40,263 bases of DNA from Flavobacteriales bacterium. GTDB lineage: Bacteria; Bacteroidota; Bacteroidia; Flavobacteriales_D; Sanyastnellaceae. The notes beneath the pieces are model-generated. The model was not told where the DNA came from, ran no database searches, and saw only the letters and a list, made by a program, of their open reading frames with translations. The position numbers and the translations under genes were made by a program. The stretch spans positions 1-40,263 of the forward strand of contig CANHWU010000007.1 in NCBI GenBank assembly GCA_947464415.1, written 5' to 3'. This document shows positions 8,973 through 18,344 of the stretch, in pieces (the first letter of the stretch is position 1; each line of letters begins with the position of its first letter).

Positions 8973-9000
8973 AAAAGGCTGCTCACATGAACAGCCTTTT
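8973..9000. terminator. Bidirectional hairpin terminator
   Basis: A perfect 9-bp stem (AAAAGGCTG / CAGCCTTTT) with a 10-base loop lies between the convergent esterase gene and the T9SS cargo gene. The stem is flanked by A-runs on one side and T-runs on the other, so it can serve both strands; the longer T-run follows on the minus strand. The rest of the 8826-9018 gap shows nothing recognisable. Confidence 0.8.
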
Positions 9001-9018
9001 CAATGATATACAAAACAA

Positions 9019-11856
9019 CTAGCGATTGATCATCACTCGAAGCGTTTCAGATTTTCCGTTTAGTTCAACCTCCATCAAATACATACCAGAAGAGGCACTA
9101 TTCAAATGGATTGGCATACTGTTGGAACCCTCTTGGAAGAATTCTTTTTTGAATACTAACTCACCCAAAGAATTGTACATCTTTACTTTCACCTCACTTT
9201 CCAATGTTTGAGACCACTGCAACAACATCTCGCCAGTGCTGCTTGGGTTTGGATAAACATTTACCCATTGCGAACCATTTGACAAGCTCGCCACCACTTC
9301 ATCATTCGACTCCTCCATTACCATACCCGCTCCGGTGGTTTTCAAACAATGGAGAGCACCAAAATCTCCAGGGGCTGCGTTTTGGAATAGAGGTCTAACA
9401 CGAACATTATAGGTCTTCGCATTGGCCATTCCAGGTACATTGCTCAGGAACAACACATTGGTATTGGATCCACCCACCACCATTTGTGGCGCACCTGGTG
9501 TTGGAGAAGTTTCAGTAAATTCCCACTCAAATGCGCTAGCCCCACAAATCTGACGGTCCGTAGCTATGGAAGAATTAATAGCCTTAAATGTGGGACATCG
9601 ATCAGAAGATCTCAACACCACCGGAGCTTCTTGGTTTAACTGAGCGGTACAAGTCTGTACAGGGTTCGCATTGATTGGCGTTAGGTTGTTCGCTGCATCG
9701 AACATTGCATAAATAACACCCACGCTAAGAGTATACACTTTGGGATTACTTCCCAAATTAGCTGGAAGTAAGGTGCCCAACCTGGTGATGATAGCAGAGG
9801 AAGTGGGGGTGGTATAGCTCCACGGAGTAATTCCCAAATCCGATCCATTCTCAGAGGCACTCAAAACATTGAACACATAATTTGAAACATTCGCTCTGAA
9901 TTGCGCCTTAAAACTTCTACACACATTTGCATAAACACCCGTGTTGTTAATACTATAAGAATGGTCGCAAGTACTCGCATCGAAATGATTCATACATATT
10001 TTCGCGCTACTGTTGGAAGAACCGCTGTTCTTATGAACCGCCAAATAATAATCGGTGCCCACTGTTAATTCATCAGACAACAATATTTGATTACCCGTTG
10101 TAACTTCGTTCTCCTCTTGAATCAAAGACAAACATCCACCCAAATCAACAAAAAGCATCAGTGAATTGTCACCGGTAGCGGCCGATATACTGGCTCTGAA
10201 AGAATTTCTTTGAGCGGTAAACTTATACCACAAATCATTTCCCTCTCCTTCAATTACTGGGGAATCCGCACCATTGTTCAAGTTGGCGGGGAAAAGATTT
10301 CCAGTGGTGCAAGATGGATATATCTGAGTAACCGCGCTTACAAAGGGAACATCGCTTGAGGATAAGCCTTCATCTATTTGTCCATCACAATTGTTATCGA
10401 CACCATCACAAATCTCCGTTCCAGGCAATACACAACTACCGTTATCGATAGTTGCTAAGGGGTCGAAATTACAAGCTTCTGGATTAATACATCCTTCCAC
10501 TTCACACAACAAATCTTGACCATCGCAATCTTCGTCTATGCCATTTCCGCAAAATTCGACACCAGGATATTCACAACTACCGTCCTCAGTGTTGGCCAAT
10601 TCGTTATAGTTGCAAGCAGAGGGATCGGTACATCCATTCACTACAGGAACACATGAGCCGTCATCCGTATTGGCATCAGGATTATAGTTGTAAGCCGTTA
10701 CATCGGTACATCCTAAAACCACTGCAATACATGAACCATCATCCGTATTGGCATCAGGATTATAATTGAGCGCTGCTGCATCAGTACAACCTAATACTTG
10801 TGCAATACATGAACCATCATCGGTATTAGCAAGTAGGTTAAAATTTATTGCCGTCTCATCTGTGCAACCAAGCACCACTGGTATACATGTACCATTATCT
10901 GTATTGGCTTCTGGGTCAAAGTTCAACGCAGTGGCATCGGTACATCCAAAAACCACCGCAATACATGAACCATCATCCGTATTAGCTTCAGCATTAAAAT
11001 TGTATGCCGCTACATCGGTACATCCTAAAACCACCGCAATACATGAACCATCATCTGTATTGGCATCAGGATTATAATTGAACGCTGCTGCATCCGTACA
11101 GCCCAAAATAGGACAAATCAAATCAGCTCCATCACAGTCTTCATCTATGATATTACCACAAATCTCTTCTCCACCTGGGAAAACATTACCACTTGCATCG
11201 TCACAATCATCGGCATTCAATACATAACCTACCTCACCAAAACAAGAGTTAATGACTGCGTCTGCATTACCAAAACCATCTCCGTCCGCGTCGGCGAAGT
11301 ACAAATCTCCAATTTCTTCATTGATTTGACCATCACAATTGTTATCCAACTCGTCACAAATTTCATCTGCGGCGGGATTAATCGTCGCGTCAGCATCGTT
11401 ACAATCTGAACTTTCAAATACATAACCTTGGGGAACATCACAAGTCTCAATGAACATATCTGGATTACCAAATCCATCTGCGTCTGCATCTTCAAAAACC
11501 AAATCCAAACTCAAGCCATCGTCCACAAGTCCATTACAATCATTGTCTAGTTGATCACAAAGCTCAATCGCTCCGGGAAAAACATCCATGTTATTATCAT
11601 CACAATCTTCTGTAGAAATCACTCCATCTCCATCCGCATCAATTTCGTCGGACGGTTGTTGGAAACCCTGTGTGAGGATGACATCCCCTCCTGATAAGGT
11701 GGTCACAAATGTTTCGCCTATGCTCCAGGATACGGAAATTCCATCTTGCAATGTTACATCATTGCCTGCAGAGACGATGGCGCTTCTTGAAATCGATTGC
11801 GCAATGATGCACTGTGCAACGAACATCAATATTGAAAATAAATAGATTTTTTTCAT
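9019..11856 (-). CDS. T9SS cargo protein with MopE-like metal-binding motifs and Cys-rich tandem repeats
   Basis: A 945-residue exported protein. The signal peptide is residues 1-20 (MKKIYLFSIL...IIAQ); the ATG at 11856 is preferred to a TTG two codons earlier. Residues 21-68 form the short N-terminal domain ending LTQGFQQP that is common in Bacteroidota surface proteins. Residues about 70-245 hold three MopE-type motifs (PF11617-like) rich in DADGDGFG, DCDD and NNCDGQ. Residues 252-432 hold seven Cys-containing repeats, with a divergent eighth copy and two more CDG motifs afterwards. About 510-860 are beta-rich domains. The last 75 or so residues (NVYPNPSS to LRVMINR) form a type A T9SS sorting domain. 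The Asp/Asn-rich loops probably bind calcium; the protein is probably surface-attached or secreted. Confidence 0.88.
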   Translation of the reverse strand: MKKIYLFSILMFVAQCIIAQSISRSAIVSAGNDVTLQDGISVSWSIGETFVTTLSGGDVILTQGFQQPSDEIDADGDGVISTEDCDDNNMDVFPGAIELCDQLDNDCNGLVDDGLSLDLVFEDADADGFGNPDMFIETCDVPQGYVFESSDCNDADATINPAADEICDELDNNCDGQINEEIGDLYFADADGDGFGNADAVINSCFGEVGYVLNADDCDDASGNVFPGGEEICGNIIDEDCDGADLICPILGCTDAAAFNYNPDANTDDGSCIAVVLGCTDVAAYNFNAEANTDDGSCIAVVFGCTDATALNFDPEANTDNGTCIPVVLGCTDETAINFNLLANTDDGSCIAQVLGCTDAAALNYNPDANTDDGSCIAVVLGCTDVTAYNYNPDANTDDGSCVPVVNGCTDPSACNYNELANTEDGSCEYPGVEFCGNGIDEDCDGQDLLCEVEGCINPEACNFDPLATIDNGSCVLPGTEICDGVDNNCDGQIDEGLSSSDVPFVSAVTQIYPSCTTGNLFPANLNNGADSPVIEGEGNDLWYKFTAQRNSFRASISAATGDNSLMLFVDLGGCLSLIQEENEVTTGNQILLSDELTVGTDYYLAVHKNSGSSNSSAKICMNHFDASTCDHSYSINNTGVYANVCRSFKAQFRANVSNYVFNVLSASENGSDLGITPWSYTTPTSSAIITRLGTLLPANLGSNPKVYTLSVGVIYAMFDAANNLTPINANPVQTCTAQLNQEAPVVLRSSDRCPTFKAINSSIATDRQICGASAFEWEFTETSPTPGAPQMVVGGSNTNVLFLSNVPGMANAKTYNVRVRPLFQNAAPGDFGALHCLKTTGAGMVMEESNDEVVASLSNGSQWVNVYPNPSSTGEMLLQWSQTLESEVKVKMYNSLGELVFKKEFFQEGSNSMPIHLNSASSGMYLMEVELNGKSETLRVMINR
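10561..11103 (-). repeat. Coding tandem repeat, seven units of about 78 bases
   Basis: Seven head-to-tail units inside the T9SS cargo gene encode a 26-residue consensus of the form GCTD-x-x-A-x-N-[YF]-N-x-x-A-N-T-D-D-G-S-C plus a linker such as IAVVL. Each unit has two cysteines and an acidic loop, suggesting a small disulfide-closed, ion-binding module. A more divergent eighth copy (GCINPEACNFDP) lies downstream in the protein. DNA identity between units is high, for example the repeated ACATGAACCATCATC on the plus strand, so unit number could vary between strains. Confidence 0.9.
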
Positions 11857-11914
11857 AATCAAATTAACAAGTTAAGTGGTGCAAGTTAGAGTAAAAAAAG
11901 AGAGAAATCAAAAA

Positions 11915-12931
11915 TTATGGATTAAATCTTCCTTTTTTGAACACATTTCTTGCACCTCCCTTTAATTTTCTGTATTCCTTTTGCTCTTTTTCTGATAAAT
12001 GAATGGTCTCCTGACAAGCCGACGAGCAACAATTCTCAAATTTTGTCTTACATGCGTCACATTGAATAAATAATATGTGACATCCCAAATTTGCACAATT
12101 AGTATGTATATCAAAAGGAGATTCGCACTGGTGACAGCGGGCTATAACCTCATCCGACACCCGCTCTGCAAGGCGTTCATCAAAAACAAAATTCACCCCT
12201 TTGAATTTATTTTTTATCCCTGCAGCCTTTACATCGCGCGCATACTTGATTATCCCACCCTCTAGGTGATAGACATTCTTAAAACCTTTGTGCTTCATGT
12301 ACGCCGAAGCCTTTTCACACCTGATACCACCCGTGCAGTACATGACAAGGTTTTTATCCTTGTTATCTCTCAGAAGATCTTCGGCTATTTGTAATTCTTC
12401 CCTAAATGTATCTACATCAGGCAAAATGGCCCCTTCAAAATGCCCCACTTCACTCTCATAATGGTTTCGCATATCCACTAAAATGGTGTTGGGATCATCC
12501 GTGAGTTGATTAAATTCCTCCGCGTTCAATAATTTCCCCGTATCCGCTGGATTAAAAGAAGAATCGTCCAGGCCATCCGCAACAATTTTCTTTCTCACCT
12601 TTATTTTTAGCATATAGAAAGAATTGTTTTGATTGGCAACTGCCGTATTCAATCTTACCTGATTCAACCCTTCTATATTGTATAAAAAAAGTTTAAAATT
12701 TTCAAAATAATGGTCAGGAACAGAAATTTGAGCATTGATTCCCTCCTGTGCGACATAAATCCTTCCCAAAACCTTCAGTTCAGAAAATTTCTCAAATAAA
12801 AAATCCCTGAACACCTCCGGGCTTTCTATTGAAAAATACTTGTAAAACGAGATGGTGGTTCGCGGGGTAGCATCTTGCGCCATCTTAGCCTTTAGAATGC
12901 GCCGATCCGTAAAATTATAAAGTCTCTTCAT
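11915..12931 (-). CDS. trhO: tRNA uridine(34) hydroxylase (rhodanese family)
   Basis: A 338-residue protein of the TrhO/YceA family, which hydroxylates uridine 34 of tRNA using O2 as part of forming 5-carboxymethoxy- or 5-methoxyuridine at the wobble position. The N-terminal acylphosphatase-like domain contains GRIYVAQEGINAQIS (residues 57-70). The rhodanese domain has LVDMRNHYESEVGHFEGA and the active-site loop YCTGGIRCEKAS with Cys199. A C-terminal Cys-rich tail (residues 266-306, CHQC, CDAC, CCSSAC) probably binds zinc and is seen in this family. A possible -7 element is 30 bases upstream. Confidence 0.92.
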   Translation of the reverse strand: MKRLYNFTDRRILKAKMAQDATPRTTISFYKYFSIESPEVFRDFLFEKFSELKVLGRIYVAQEGINAQISVPDHYFENFKLFLYNIEGLNQVRLNTAVANQNNSFYMLKIKVRKKIVADGLDDSSFNPADTGKLLNAEEFNQLTDDPNTILVDMRNHYESEVGHFEGAILPDVDTFREELQIAEDLLRDNKDKNLVMYCTGGIRCEKASAYMKHKGFKNVYHLEGGIIKYARDVKAAGIKNKFKGVNFVFDERLAERVSDEVIARCHQCESPFDIHTNCANLGCHILFIQCDACKTKFENCCSSACQETIHLSEKEQKEYRKLKGGARNVFKKGRFNP

Positions 12932-12961
12932 ATCCGTGTATAAGCGTAAATTACACCATCA

Positions 12962-12969
12962 CAAATTTA
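12962..12969 (-). promoter_or_regulatory. Possible -7 promoter element for trhO
   Basis: TAAATTTG on the minus strand is a perfect TAnnTTTG match 30 bases upstream of the trhO ATG and just downstream of the ahcY terminator. A TTG at normal -33 spacing is not evident. Confidence 0.35.
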
Positions 12970-12972
12970 CAA

Positions 12973-13009
12973 TAAAAAAAATGGGCTGCATCTGACAAGA
13001 AACAGCCCA
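12973..13009 (-). terminator. Rho-independent terminator of ahcY
   Basis: On the minus strand a 7-bp GC-rich stem (TGGGCTG / CAGCCCA, 13009-12982) with a 14-base loop is followed directly by a run of T residues. It lies 26 bases after the ahcY stop codon, so it separates ahcY from trhO. Confidence 0.85.
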
Positions 13010-13034
13010 AATGTTTTGTAAATGAAATCAATCT

Positions 13035-14351
13035 TTAATATCGATACGCATCAGATTTGAATGGACCATTCACATTGACTCCTATGTAATCCGCTTGATC
13101 TTGGGTTAAAACCTCTAACTCTACTCCAATCTTGGCTAGGTGCAATAAAGCTACCTTTTCATCTAAATGCTTTGGTAAAACATACACCTTGTTCTCATAG
13201 TTCTTATGATTCGCCCACAATTCCAATTGAGCTAAAGTTTGGTTAGTAAACGAATTGCTCATCACAAAAGAAGGGTGACCCGTAGCACAACCCAAATTGA
13301 CGAGACGACCCTCTGCTAAAACGATGATATCCTTTCCATCCACCGTATACTTATCTACTTGCGGTTTGATGGTATCTTTTGTGTGGCCGTAATTATCATT
13401 TAACCAAGCCATATCGATTTCGTTATCAAAGTGCCCAATATTGCACACTACCGCATTGTGCTTCATGTTTTTAAAATGGCGTCCCACGATGATTTGGTGA
13501 TTACCGGTTGCTGTTACTACGATGTCTGCCTCAGAAATCGCCGTGTCCATCTTCTTCACTTCATAACCCTCCATTGCCGCTTGTAAAGCACAAATAGGGT
13601 CAATTTCCGTCACGATTACACGAACACCCGCATTTTTTAGAGAATCAGCAGATCCTTTTCCTACATCGCCATATCCCGCTACTACCGCTACTTTTCCTGC
13701 CATCATCAAATCAGTGGCTCTTCTCAACGCATCCACCAAGGACTCACGACATCCGTATTTGTTGTCGAATTTACTTTTGGTTACACTGTCATTGATGTTA
13801 ATGGCTGGTAGCAATAATGTACCATTCTTCTCACGCTCATATAGACGCAACACTCCTGTAGTGGTTTCTTCCGAAATACCGCGGATACCAGACACTAACT
13901 CTGGATACTTATCGAAAACCATATTGGTCAAATCCCCTCCATCGTCCAAAATCATGTTCAGAGGTTCACCGCCTTCAAACGCGTGTAACGTTTGTTCGAT
14001 ACACCAATCAAACTCCTCATTGGTCATTCCCTTCCAAGCATACACAGGAATACCTGCAGCGGCTATGGCAGCAGCAGCATGATCTTGTGTAGAAAAAATA
14101 TTACAAGAGCTCCAAGAAACTTGGGCTCCGAGCTCTTTTAAAGTCTCAATCAGCACAGCAGTTTGAATCGTCATGTGCAAGCAACCCGCAATTCGCGCAC
14201 CCGCAAGAGGTTTACTAGCACCAAATTCAGTTCGCAAGGACATCAATCCTGGCATTTCGGCTTCCGCCAAAAGAATTTCTTTTCTACCCCACTCGGCGAG
14301 GCTCATGTCTTTAACTTTGTACATCATTTTTGTTTCGGTTGCTATGCTCAT
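13035..14351 (-). CDS. ahcY: Adenosylhomocysteinase
   Basis: A 438-residue cytosolic NAD-dependent enzyme that splits S-adenosylhomocysteine into adenosine and homocysteine in the methyl cycle. The ATG at 14351 (MSIATETK) is chosen over an in-frame start at 14369, which would lie in the promoter. Visible family features are [51 protein letters not shown], the Rossmann loop GYGDVGKG (226-233), [23 protein letters not shown] and the C-terminal KSDAYRY that reaches into the neighbouring subunit's NAD site. It has a good promoter upstream and a terminator downstream, so it is probably monocistronic. Confidence 0.96.
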   Translation of the reverse strand: MSIATETKMMYKVKDMSLAEWGRKEILLAEAEMPGLMSLRTEFGASKPLAGARIAGCLHMTIQTAVLIETLKELGAQVSWSSCNIFSTQDHAAAAIAAAGIPVYAWKGMTNEEFDWCIEQTLHAFEGGEPLNMILDDGGDLTNMVFDKYPELVSGIRGISEETTTGVLRLYEREKNGTLLLPAININDSVTKSKFDNKYGCRESLVDALRRATDLMMAGKVAVVAGYGDVGKGSADSLKNAGVRVIVTEIDPICALQAAMEGYEVKKMDTAISEADIVVTATGNHQIIVGRHFKNMKHNAVVCNIGHFDNEIDMAWLNDNYGHTKDTIKPQVDKYTVDGKDIIVLAEGRLVNLGCATGHPSFVMSNSFTNQTLAQLELWANHKNYENKVYVLPKHLDEKVALLHLAKIGVELEVLTQDQADYIGVNVNGPFKSDAYRY

Positions 14352-14366
14352 TTTCAAAATTTTATG

Positions 14367-14395
14367 CAAAGATATACGTCAAATTACATGAACAA
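14367..14395 (-). promoter_or_regulatory. Bacteroidota-type promoter of ahcY
   Basis: On the minus strand TTG (14395-14393) is followed after 18 bases by TATCTTTG (14374-14367), a perfect TAnnTTTG -7 element, with the ahcY ATG 15 bases further on. This is the best promoter match seen in the window. It lies in the 61-base gap shared with the divergent phosphopantetheinyl transferase gene. Confidence 0.65.
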
Positions 14396-14412
14396 CCTAT
14401 TTTTTTTGGCTC

Positions 14413-15000
14413 ATGGTTGAAATAACCACTTTTCCCCATTTCGAAGTTAGGATCTGGAATGGGGCCTCATCAGCACCTGTATCTGATCATCCCAACCGGT
14501 CACTAATTCGTTTAGAATCCAGAAGAACAGAGTTTGATAAAATTGAACAATGTCTCTTGCCAAAATGGTCATATCACGATGTGTTCAAAGATTCAAAAGG
14601 AAAGCCCTACTTGCGAGATGGTACCCATGTAAGCATCAGTCACTCGGGAGATTATGCCGCTGTGGCCATCTCCACAATTCCCGTGGGTATTGACATTCAA
14701 GTTCAAAGCCCATTGCTATTTAAAGTTAGAAGTAAATTCTGTCATCCGATGGAACTCTCTCAACTCTCCCCGAGTCCGGAAGATGAACTCTACCTCAAGA
14801 TATGGTGTGCCAAAGAGGCTATTTTCAAAATCAATGGCCAAGGAGGAAATTTTGCTAGGGATATTTTCTGTTCTGATCTCAACGAAACATCTAATTTCCT
14901 TACTTTTCATCAACAAATAGAGGGTAATAAATTACAAGATGTTGGGGTGCATTTTTTAAAAAAAACAAATTACTTTGTGGCCATTGCCCAAACATTGTGA
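14413..15000 (+). CDS. 4'-phosphopantetheinyl transferase superfamily protein
   Basis: A 195-residue protein that would move the 4'-phosphopantetheine arm of coenzyme A onto a carrier-protein serine. Superfamily motifs are visible: KPYLRDGTHVSISHSGDY (substrate and CoA contacts), VGIDIQ with the Mg-binding Asp94, and WCAKEAIFK (Trp131, Lys134, Glu135). The length is between AcpS type (about 120) and Sfp type (about 230), as common in Bacteroidota. It is divergent from ahcY and lies 1 base before a T9SS cargo gene, followed by a GH3-type adenylating enzyme; a shared pathway is possible but unproven. Confidence 0.85.
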   Translation: MVEITTFPHFEVRIWNGASSAPVSDHPNRSLIRLESRRTEFDKIEQCLLPKWSYHDVFKDSKGKPYLRDGTHVSISHSGDYAAVAISTIPVGIDIQVQSPLLFKVRSKFCHPMELSQLSPSPEDELYLKIWCAKEAIFKINGQGGNFARDIFCSDLNETSNFLTFHQQIEGNKLQDVGVHFLKKTNYFVAIAQTL

Positions 15001-15001
15001 T

Positions 15002-16849
15002 ATGATAAAACCTCTGATAATCATTCAAGTAGCCATGCTACTTTGCGGCTTGATATCATCTGGCCAAAACTCCAGTCCTATCATTTGGTCAGAGGATTTT
15101 GCAAACGGGATTCCTTCGAGCTGGTTGAATCTCGATGAAAATACCAATGCCCTATGGGAATATAGGGGGGCGAATACTACTCCCAATCAACTTGTAGGAT
15201 CGAGAGGGTCGTGCACGAACAATTTTGAAGGAACCCCCATTGCAAGTTCTTCTCAGAATAATGGCTTCATCATTTTTGACTCTAATTATTGGGACAATGA
15301 TTCACTTCCATGTGCAGGAGAATTTTTTGGAACGGGGCCCGCACCAGGACCGCATTCCTGTGCACTGACAACACCCTCCATTGATCTCACAGGAGTGAAT
15401 TATGCCATGCTTCAATTTGAACAATATGTGCGATTTTTCGATGGTGCAACCTCCATTGAAATGAGCATTGAGCAAGGGCCCTGGATTAACTTATTTTCGA
15501 ACAATATTCCCTTTGGTGGCGAAAGTATAAATGCAGAAACGGTTCAGATTATACTACCCCCTAGCGCCACACAAACAAATGATCTCCGCATTCGATTCTC
15601 CTATAACGGACTGTATTATTTCTGGCAGATAGATGATATTCAAATTATTGAAATTTTAAATCATGATCTCGCCCTTACCTCCACTACCTACGGCCATTTT
15701 GGTCAAGGAGGAACAGGACCGACGGGTTTTGAATTTATGGAATATCACCAATACCCATCTGATCTAGCTCCCATGCTTTTTTTCGATGGGATTATTGAAA
15801 ACAATGGAGGCATGAACCTCAATAATTGCTATGTCACCGCAAAGGTGAAGAATACGCTTACCAACCAAACTCTTTACTCAGCAAACAGCGATACCATTCC
15901 TCTTTTAGGACCTGGTACCGCTAGCAATTTTTCCATTCCTGCCTTTCAAATGCCCGCAGACACCGGAAACTACATGATCCTCTTTGAGACCCATCAAACG
16001 GAAGTGGACCTTAATGCATTCAACAATACCGATACCGCCATATTCAGAATTTCTCCATGCGTCCTCGCAAGAGATGAGGGTGCTATGTCCAATATTTATA
16101 ATCCTAACTCCAACTTTTGGGACATCCCATTTGAGATTTCCAATATCTACGCGCCAAGTGATACCTTTTTTGTTTCCGCCATCACCGTCGGTCTGGGAAA
16201 AACGAGCGCATTGCTTGTTAATGATAGTCTCAACATCATTCGAGGAAAAATTTATTCCTTTCAACTAACCGACTCCATTACTTATGAACTTATCGCTGAA
16301 ACCGATTGGTATCCCCTGGATTCATCACAGCTAAATGAAATAGGCGAAAATAAATTCATGGCCTTGAGCCTGCCAGATACCACGATGCTCTTGCCAGGCG
16401 TTTCTTACCTGGTGGCTATTGAAAATCCATTTGGTCCTAATCACCTCCATGTAGGAATCAATAAAGTGGCCGAACAAACTACAGCATGGTACAAAAATTT
16501 CGAAGGTTTTTTCTATACCTCCAAAACGCCGATGATCCGCCTACAATCATGCTTTGATACCACTATATTTTACATTGAGGATACCACTTCCACTGTGGTG
16601 GAAACATTCAATGACTTATCCTGGATCTTGTACCCTAACCCTTCAGAAGATTATTTTCAAATCAGAGGCATCGATGGAGAAAAGACTATTCAATACCAAT
16701 TAATGGACTATCAAGGTAGAACTCTGCTTCAAGGAAGGCTCAAAAACGTATCGGAAAAAATAGACATACACACGCTAGATTCCGGTTGTTATATAATACA
16801 AGTAACAACAGACCGAATAAGAAAACATTTATCTCTGATCAAGCCCTGA
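15002..16849 (+). CDS. T9SS cargo protein with jelly-roll (choice-of-anchor J type) domain
   Basis: A 615-residue exported protein starting at the ATG 15002 (MIKPLIII), with signal peptide residues 1-21 or so; an upstream in-frame ATG at 14975 lies inside the previous gene. Residues about 30-215 resemble the choice-of-anchor J / MAM-like beta-sandwich, opening with WSEDFANGIPSSWLNLDENT and closing with FWQIDDIQIIE. A middle part has Ig-like strands. The C-terminal roughly 75 residues (ILYPNPSEDYFQIRG, LMDYQGRTLLQG, GCYIIQVTT) are a type A T9SS sorting domain. It has four or more Cys. The ligand or activity is unknown. It is probably co-transcribed with its neighbours on both sides. Confidence 0.82.
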   Translation: MIKPLIIIQVAMLLCGLISSGQNSSPIIWSEDFANGIPSSWLNLDENTNALWEYRGANTTPNQLVGSRGSCTNNFEGTPIASSSQNNGFIIFDSNYWDNDSLPCAGEFFGTGPAPGPHSCALTTPSIDLTGVNYAMLQFEQYVRFFDGATSIEMSIEQGPWINLFSNNIPFGGESINAETVQIILPPSATQTNDLRIRFSYNGLYYFWQIDDIQIIEILNHDLALTSTTYGHFGQGGTGPTGFEFMEYHQYPSDLAPMLFFDGIIENNGGMNLNNCYVTAKVKNTLTNQTLYSANSDTIPLLGPGTASNFSIPAFQMPADTGNYMILFETHQTEVDLNAFNNTDTAIFRISPCVLARDEGAMSNIYNPNSNFWDIPFEISNIYAPSDTFFVSAITVGLGKTSALLVNDSLNIIRGKIYSFQLTDSITYELIAETDWYPLDSSQLNEIGENKFMALSLPDTTMLLPGVSYLVAIENPFGPNHLHVGINKVAEQTTAWYKNFEGFFYTSKTPMIRLQSCFDTTIFYIEDTTSTVVETFNDLSWILYPNPSEDYFQIRGIDGEKTIQYQLMDYQGRTLLQGRLKNVSEKIDIHTLDSGCYIIQVTTDRIRKHLSLIKP

Positions 16850-16850
16850 C

Positions 16851-18344
16851 ATGTCTATCAAATCCATCATTGCCCAGTGGATTGCCAGAAAAGCAATTCA
16901 CCGCATTGAAAAACAAAGTGCTAATGCCATTCTAGATCAAAAAAAATGGTTTGAACTATTGTTGAATGCCGGAAAAAAGATAGCTTACGGGACAGAAAAA
17001 GGATTCTCCAATTATGAGGGGTACACTGAATATTCATTGGGACATCCTATCCAGCATTATGAAGATTTCATTCCCTACATTGAGCGCATAAAAGGGGGCG
17101 AAAAAGATGTTCTTTGGAAAGGGCTACCGCTTTATTTTGCCAAAACCTCTGGCACCACCGCAGGCGCTAAATACATTCCCATCAGTCATGAAAGCATGCC
17201 CCATCATATTGCGGCAGCGCGCAACGCCTTGTTGTGTTATATAGCAAAAAGTGGCAACAGCGATTTTGTTAGTGGAAAAATGATTTTTTTACAGGGAAGT
17301 CCTGTTCTTGACTATTTGCCTTCCGGCATTGCAGTGGGAAGATTAAGCGGAATTGTAGCGCATCACATTCCTGGTTATTTACAAAAAAATCGACTTCCAA
17401 AATTCGAGACCAATAGCATTGAAGATTGGGAAATAAAAGTGAATGCGATTGCCGACGAAACGATTCCACAAGACATGAGGCTCATCAGTGGAATCCCTAG
17501 CTGGGTGCAGATGTATTTTGAAATTTTAATTCAAAAAACGGGCAAACCCAATATTAAACAAATCTTTCCCCATTTCAGCTTATTTGTTTTTGGAGGAGTG
17601 CACTTCGAGCCCTACAGAAAAAGAATGCAAGAGTTGATTGGTGGGCCGGTAGATATTGTTGAAACCTTTCCCGCGAGCGAAGGGTTCTTTGCTTATCAAG
17701 ATGATTATGAAAAAGATGATTTATTGCTCAATACAAACGCCGGTATTTTCTATGAGTTTGTCAAATCCCATGAATATTTTGACGAAAAACCAAAACGATA
17801 TCCCTTATGGGAAGTAGAGAAAGATACTCAATACGCCTTGATCATTACCACCAATGCCGGACTTTGGAGCTATAGCATTGGAGACACCATCAAGTTTACC
17901 CAATTGAATCCATTTAGAATCAAAGTAACAGGGAGAATCAAGCATTACACCAGTGCATTTGGAGAACATGTGATTGCAGAGGAAGTAGAAAAAGCAATTA
18001 CCTCAACCATGGAGCAATTTCAATTTGCCATTGATGAATTTCATGTTGCCCCAAAAATAGATACTGCAAATGAACTGCCTCATCATGAATGGTGGATAGA
18101 AAGCCAACATGTACCAGAAAGTGCAACGGCGATTGCTGAATATTTAGATGCACAAATGGTAGCGCAAAACATTTACTACAAAGATTTGATAGCAGGAAAA
18201 GTGCTACAACCACTGAAAATTCAATGGGTCAAACCAGGAACATTTCATGGAGCCATGAAAAAACAAGGCAAGTTGGGAGGTCAAAACAAAATGCCCCGTC
18301 TTTCCAATGACCGCATTTTTGCTGATTTACTCACCTCCTCCTAA
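16851..18344 (+). CDS. GH3 auxin-responsive promoter family protein (adenylate-forming enzyme)
   Basis: A 497-residue protein of the bacterial GH3 family, ANL-type enzymes that adenylate a carboxylate and, in plants, join it to an amino acid. The ATP loop TSGTTAGAKYIPIS is at residues 99-112. Further motifs are FGGVHFEPYRKRMQEL, TFPASEGFFAYQ, NAGLWSYSIGDTIKF and a hinge region GRIKHYTSAFGEHV. The C-terminal HGAMKKQGKLGGQNKMPRL is characteristic of this family. The bacterial substrate is not known. The ATG is one base after the preceding stop. The last 18 bases overlap the convergent TonB receptor gene. Confidence 0.85.
   Translation: MSIKSIIAQWIARKAIHRIEKQSANAILDQKKWFELLLNAGKKIAYGTEKGFSNYEGYTEYSLGHPIQHYEDFIPYIERIKGGEKDVLWKGLPLYFAKTSGTTAGAKYIPISHESMPHHIAAARNALLCYIAKSGNSDFVSGKMIFLQGSPVLDYLPSGIAVGRLSGIVAHHIPGYLQKNRLPKFETNSIEDWEIKVNAIADETIPQDMRLISGIPSWVQMYFEILIQKTGKPNIKQIFPHFSLFVFGGVHFEPYRKRMQELIGGPVDIVETFPASEGFFAYQDDYEKDDLLLNTNAGIFYEFVKSHEYFDEKPKRYPLWEVEKDTQYALIITTNAGLWSYSIGDTIKFTQLNPFRIKVTGRIKHYTSAFGEHVIAEEVEKAITSTMEQFQFAIDEFHVAPKIDTANELPHHEWWIESQHVPESATAIAEYLDAQMVAQNIYYKDLIAGKVLQPLKIQWVKPGTFHGAMKKQGKLGGQNKMPRLSNDRIFADLLTSS

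Noticed and set aside
10766-11077. Plus-strand open frame of 103 codons opposite the repeats
   Set aside because: It is the antisense shadow of the repeat units; its product is itself repetitive and has no independent support.
10561-11103. Regular repeats of about 78 bases, looked at as a CRISPR array
   Set aside because: They are contiguous coding repeats in frame with a Cys-rich secreted protein, with no unique spacers and no cas genes.
14163-14420. Plus-strand open frames spanning the ahcY start region
   Set aside because: They lie opposite a highly conserved ahcY N-terminus and its promoter, with no family resemblance.
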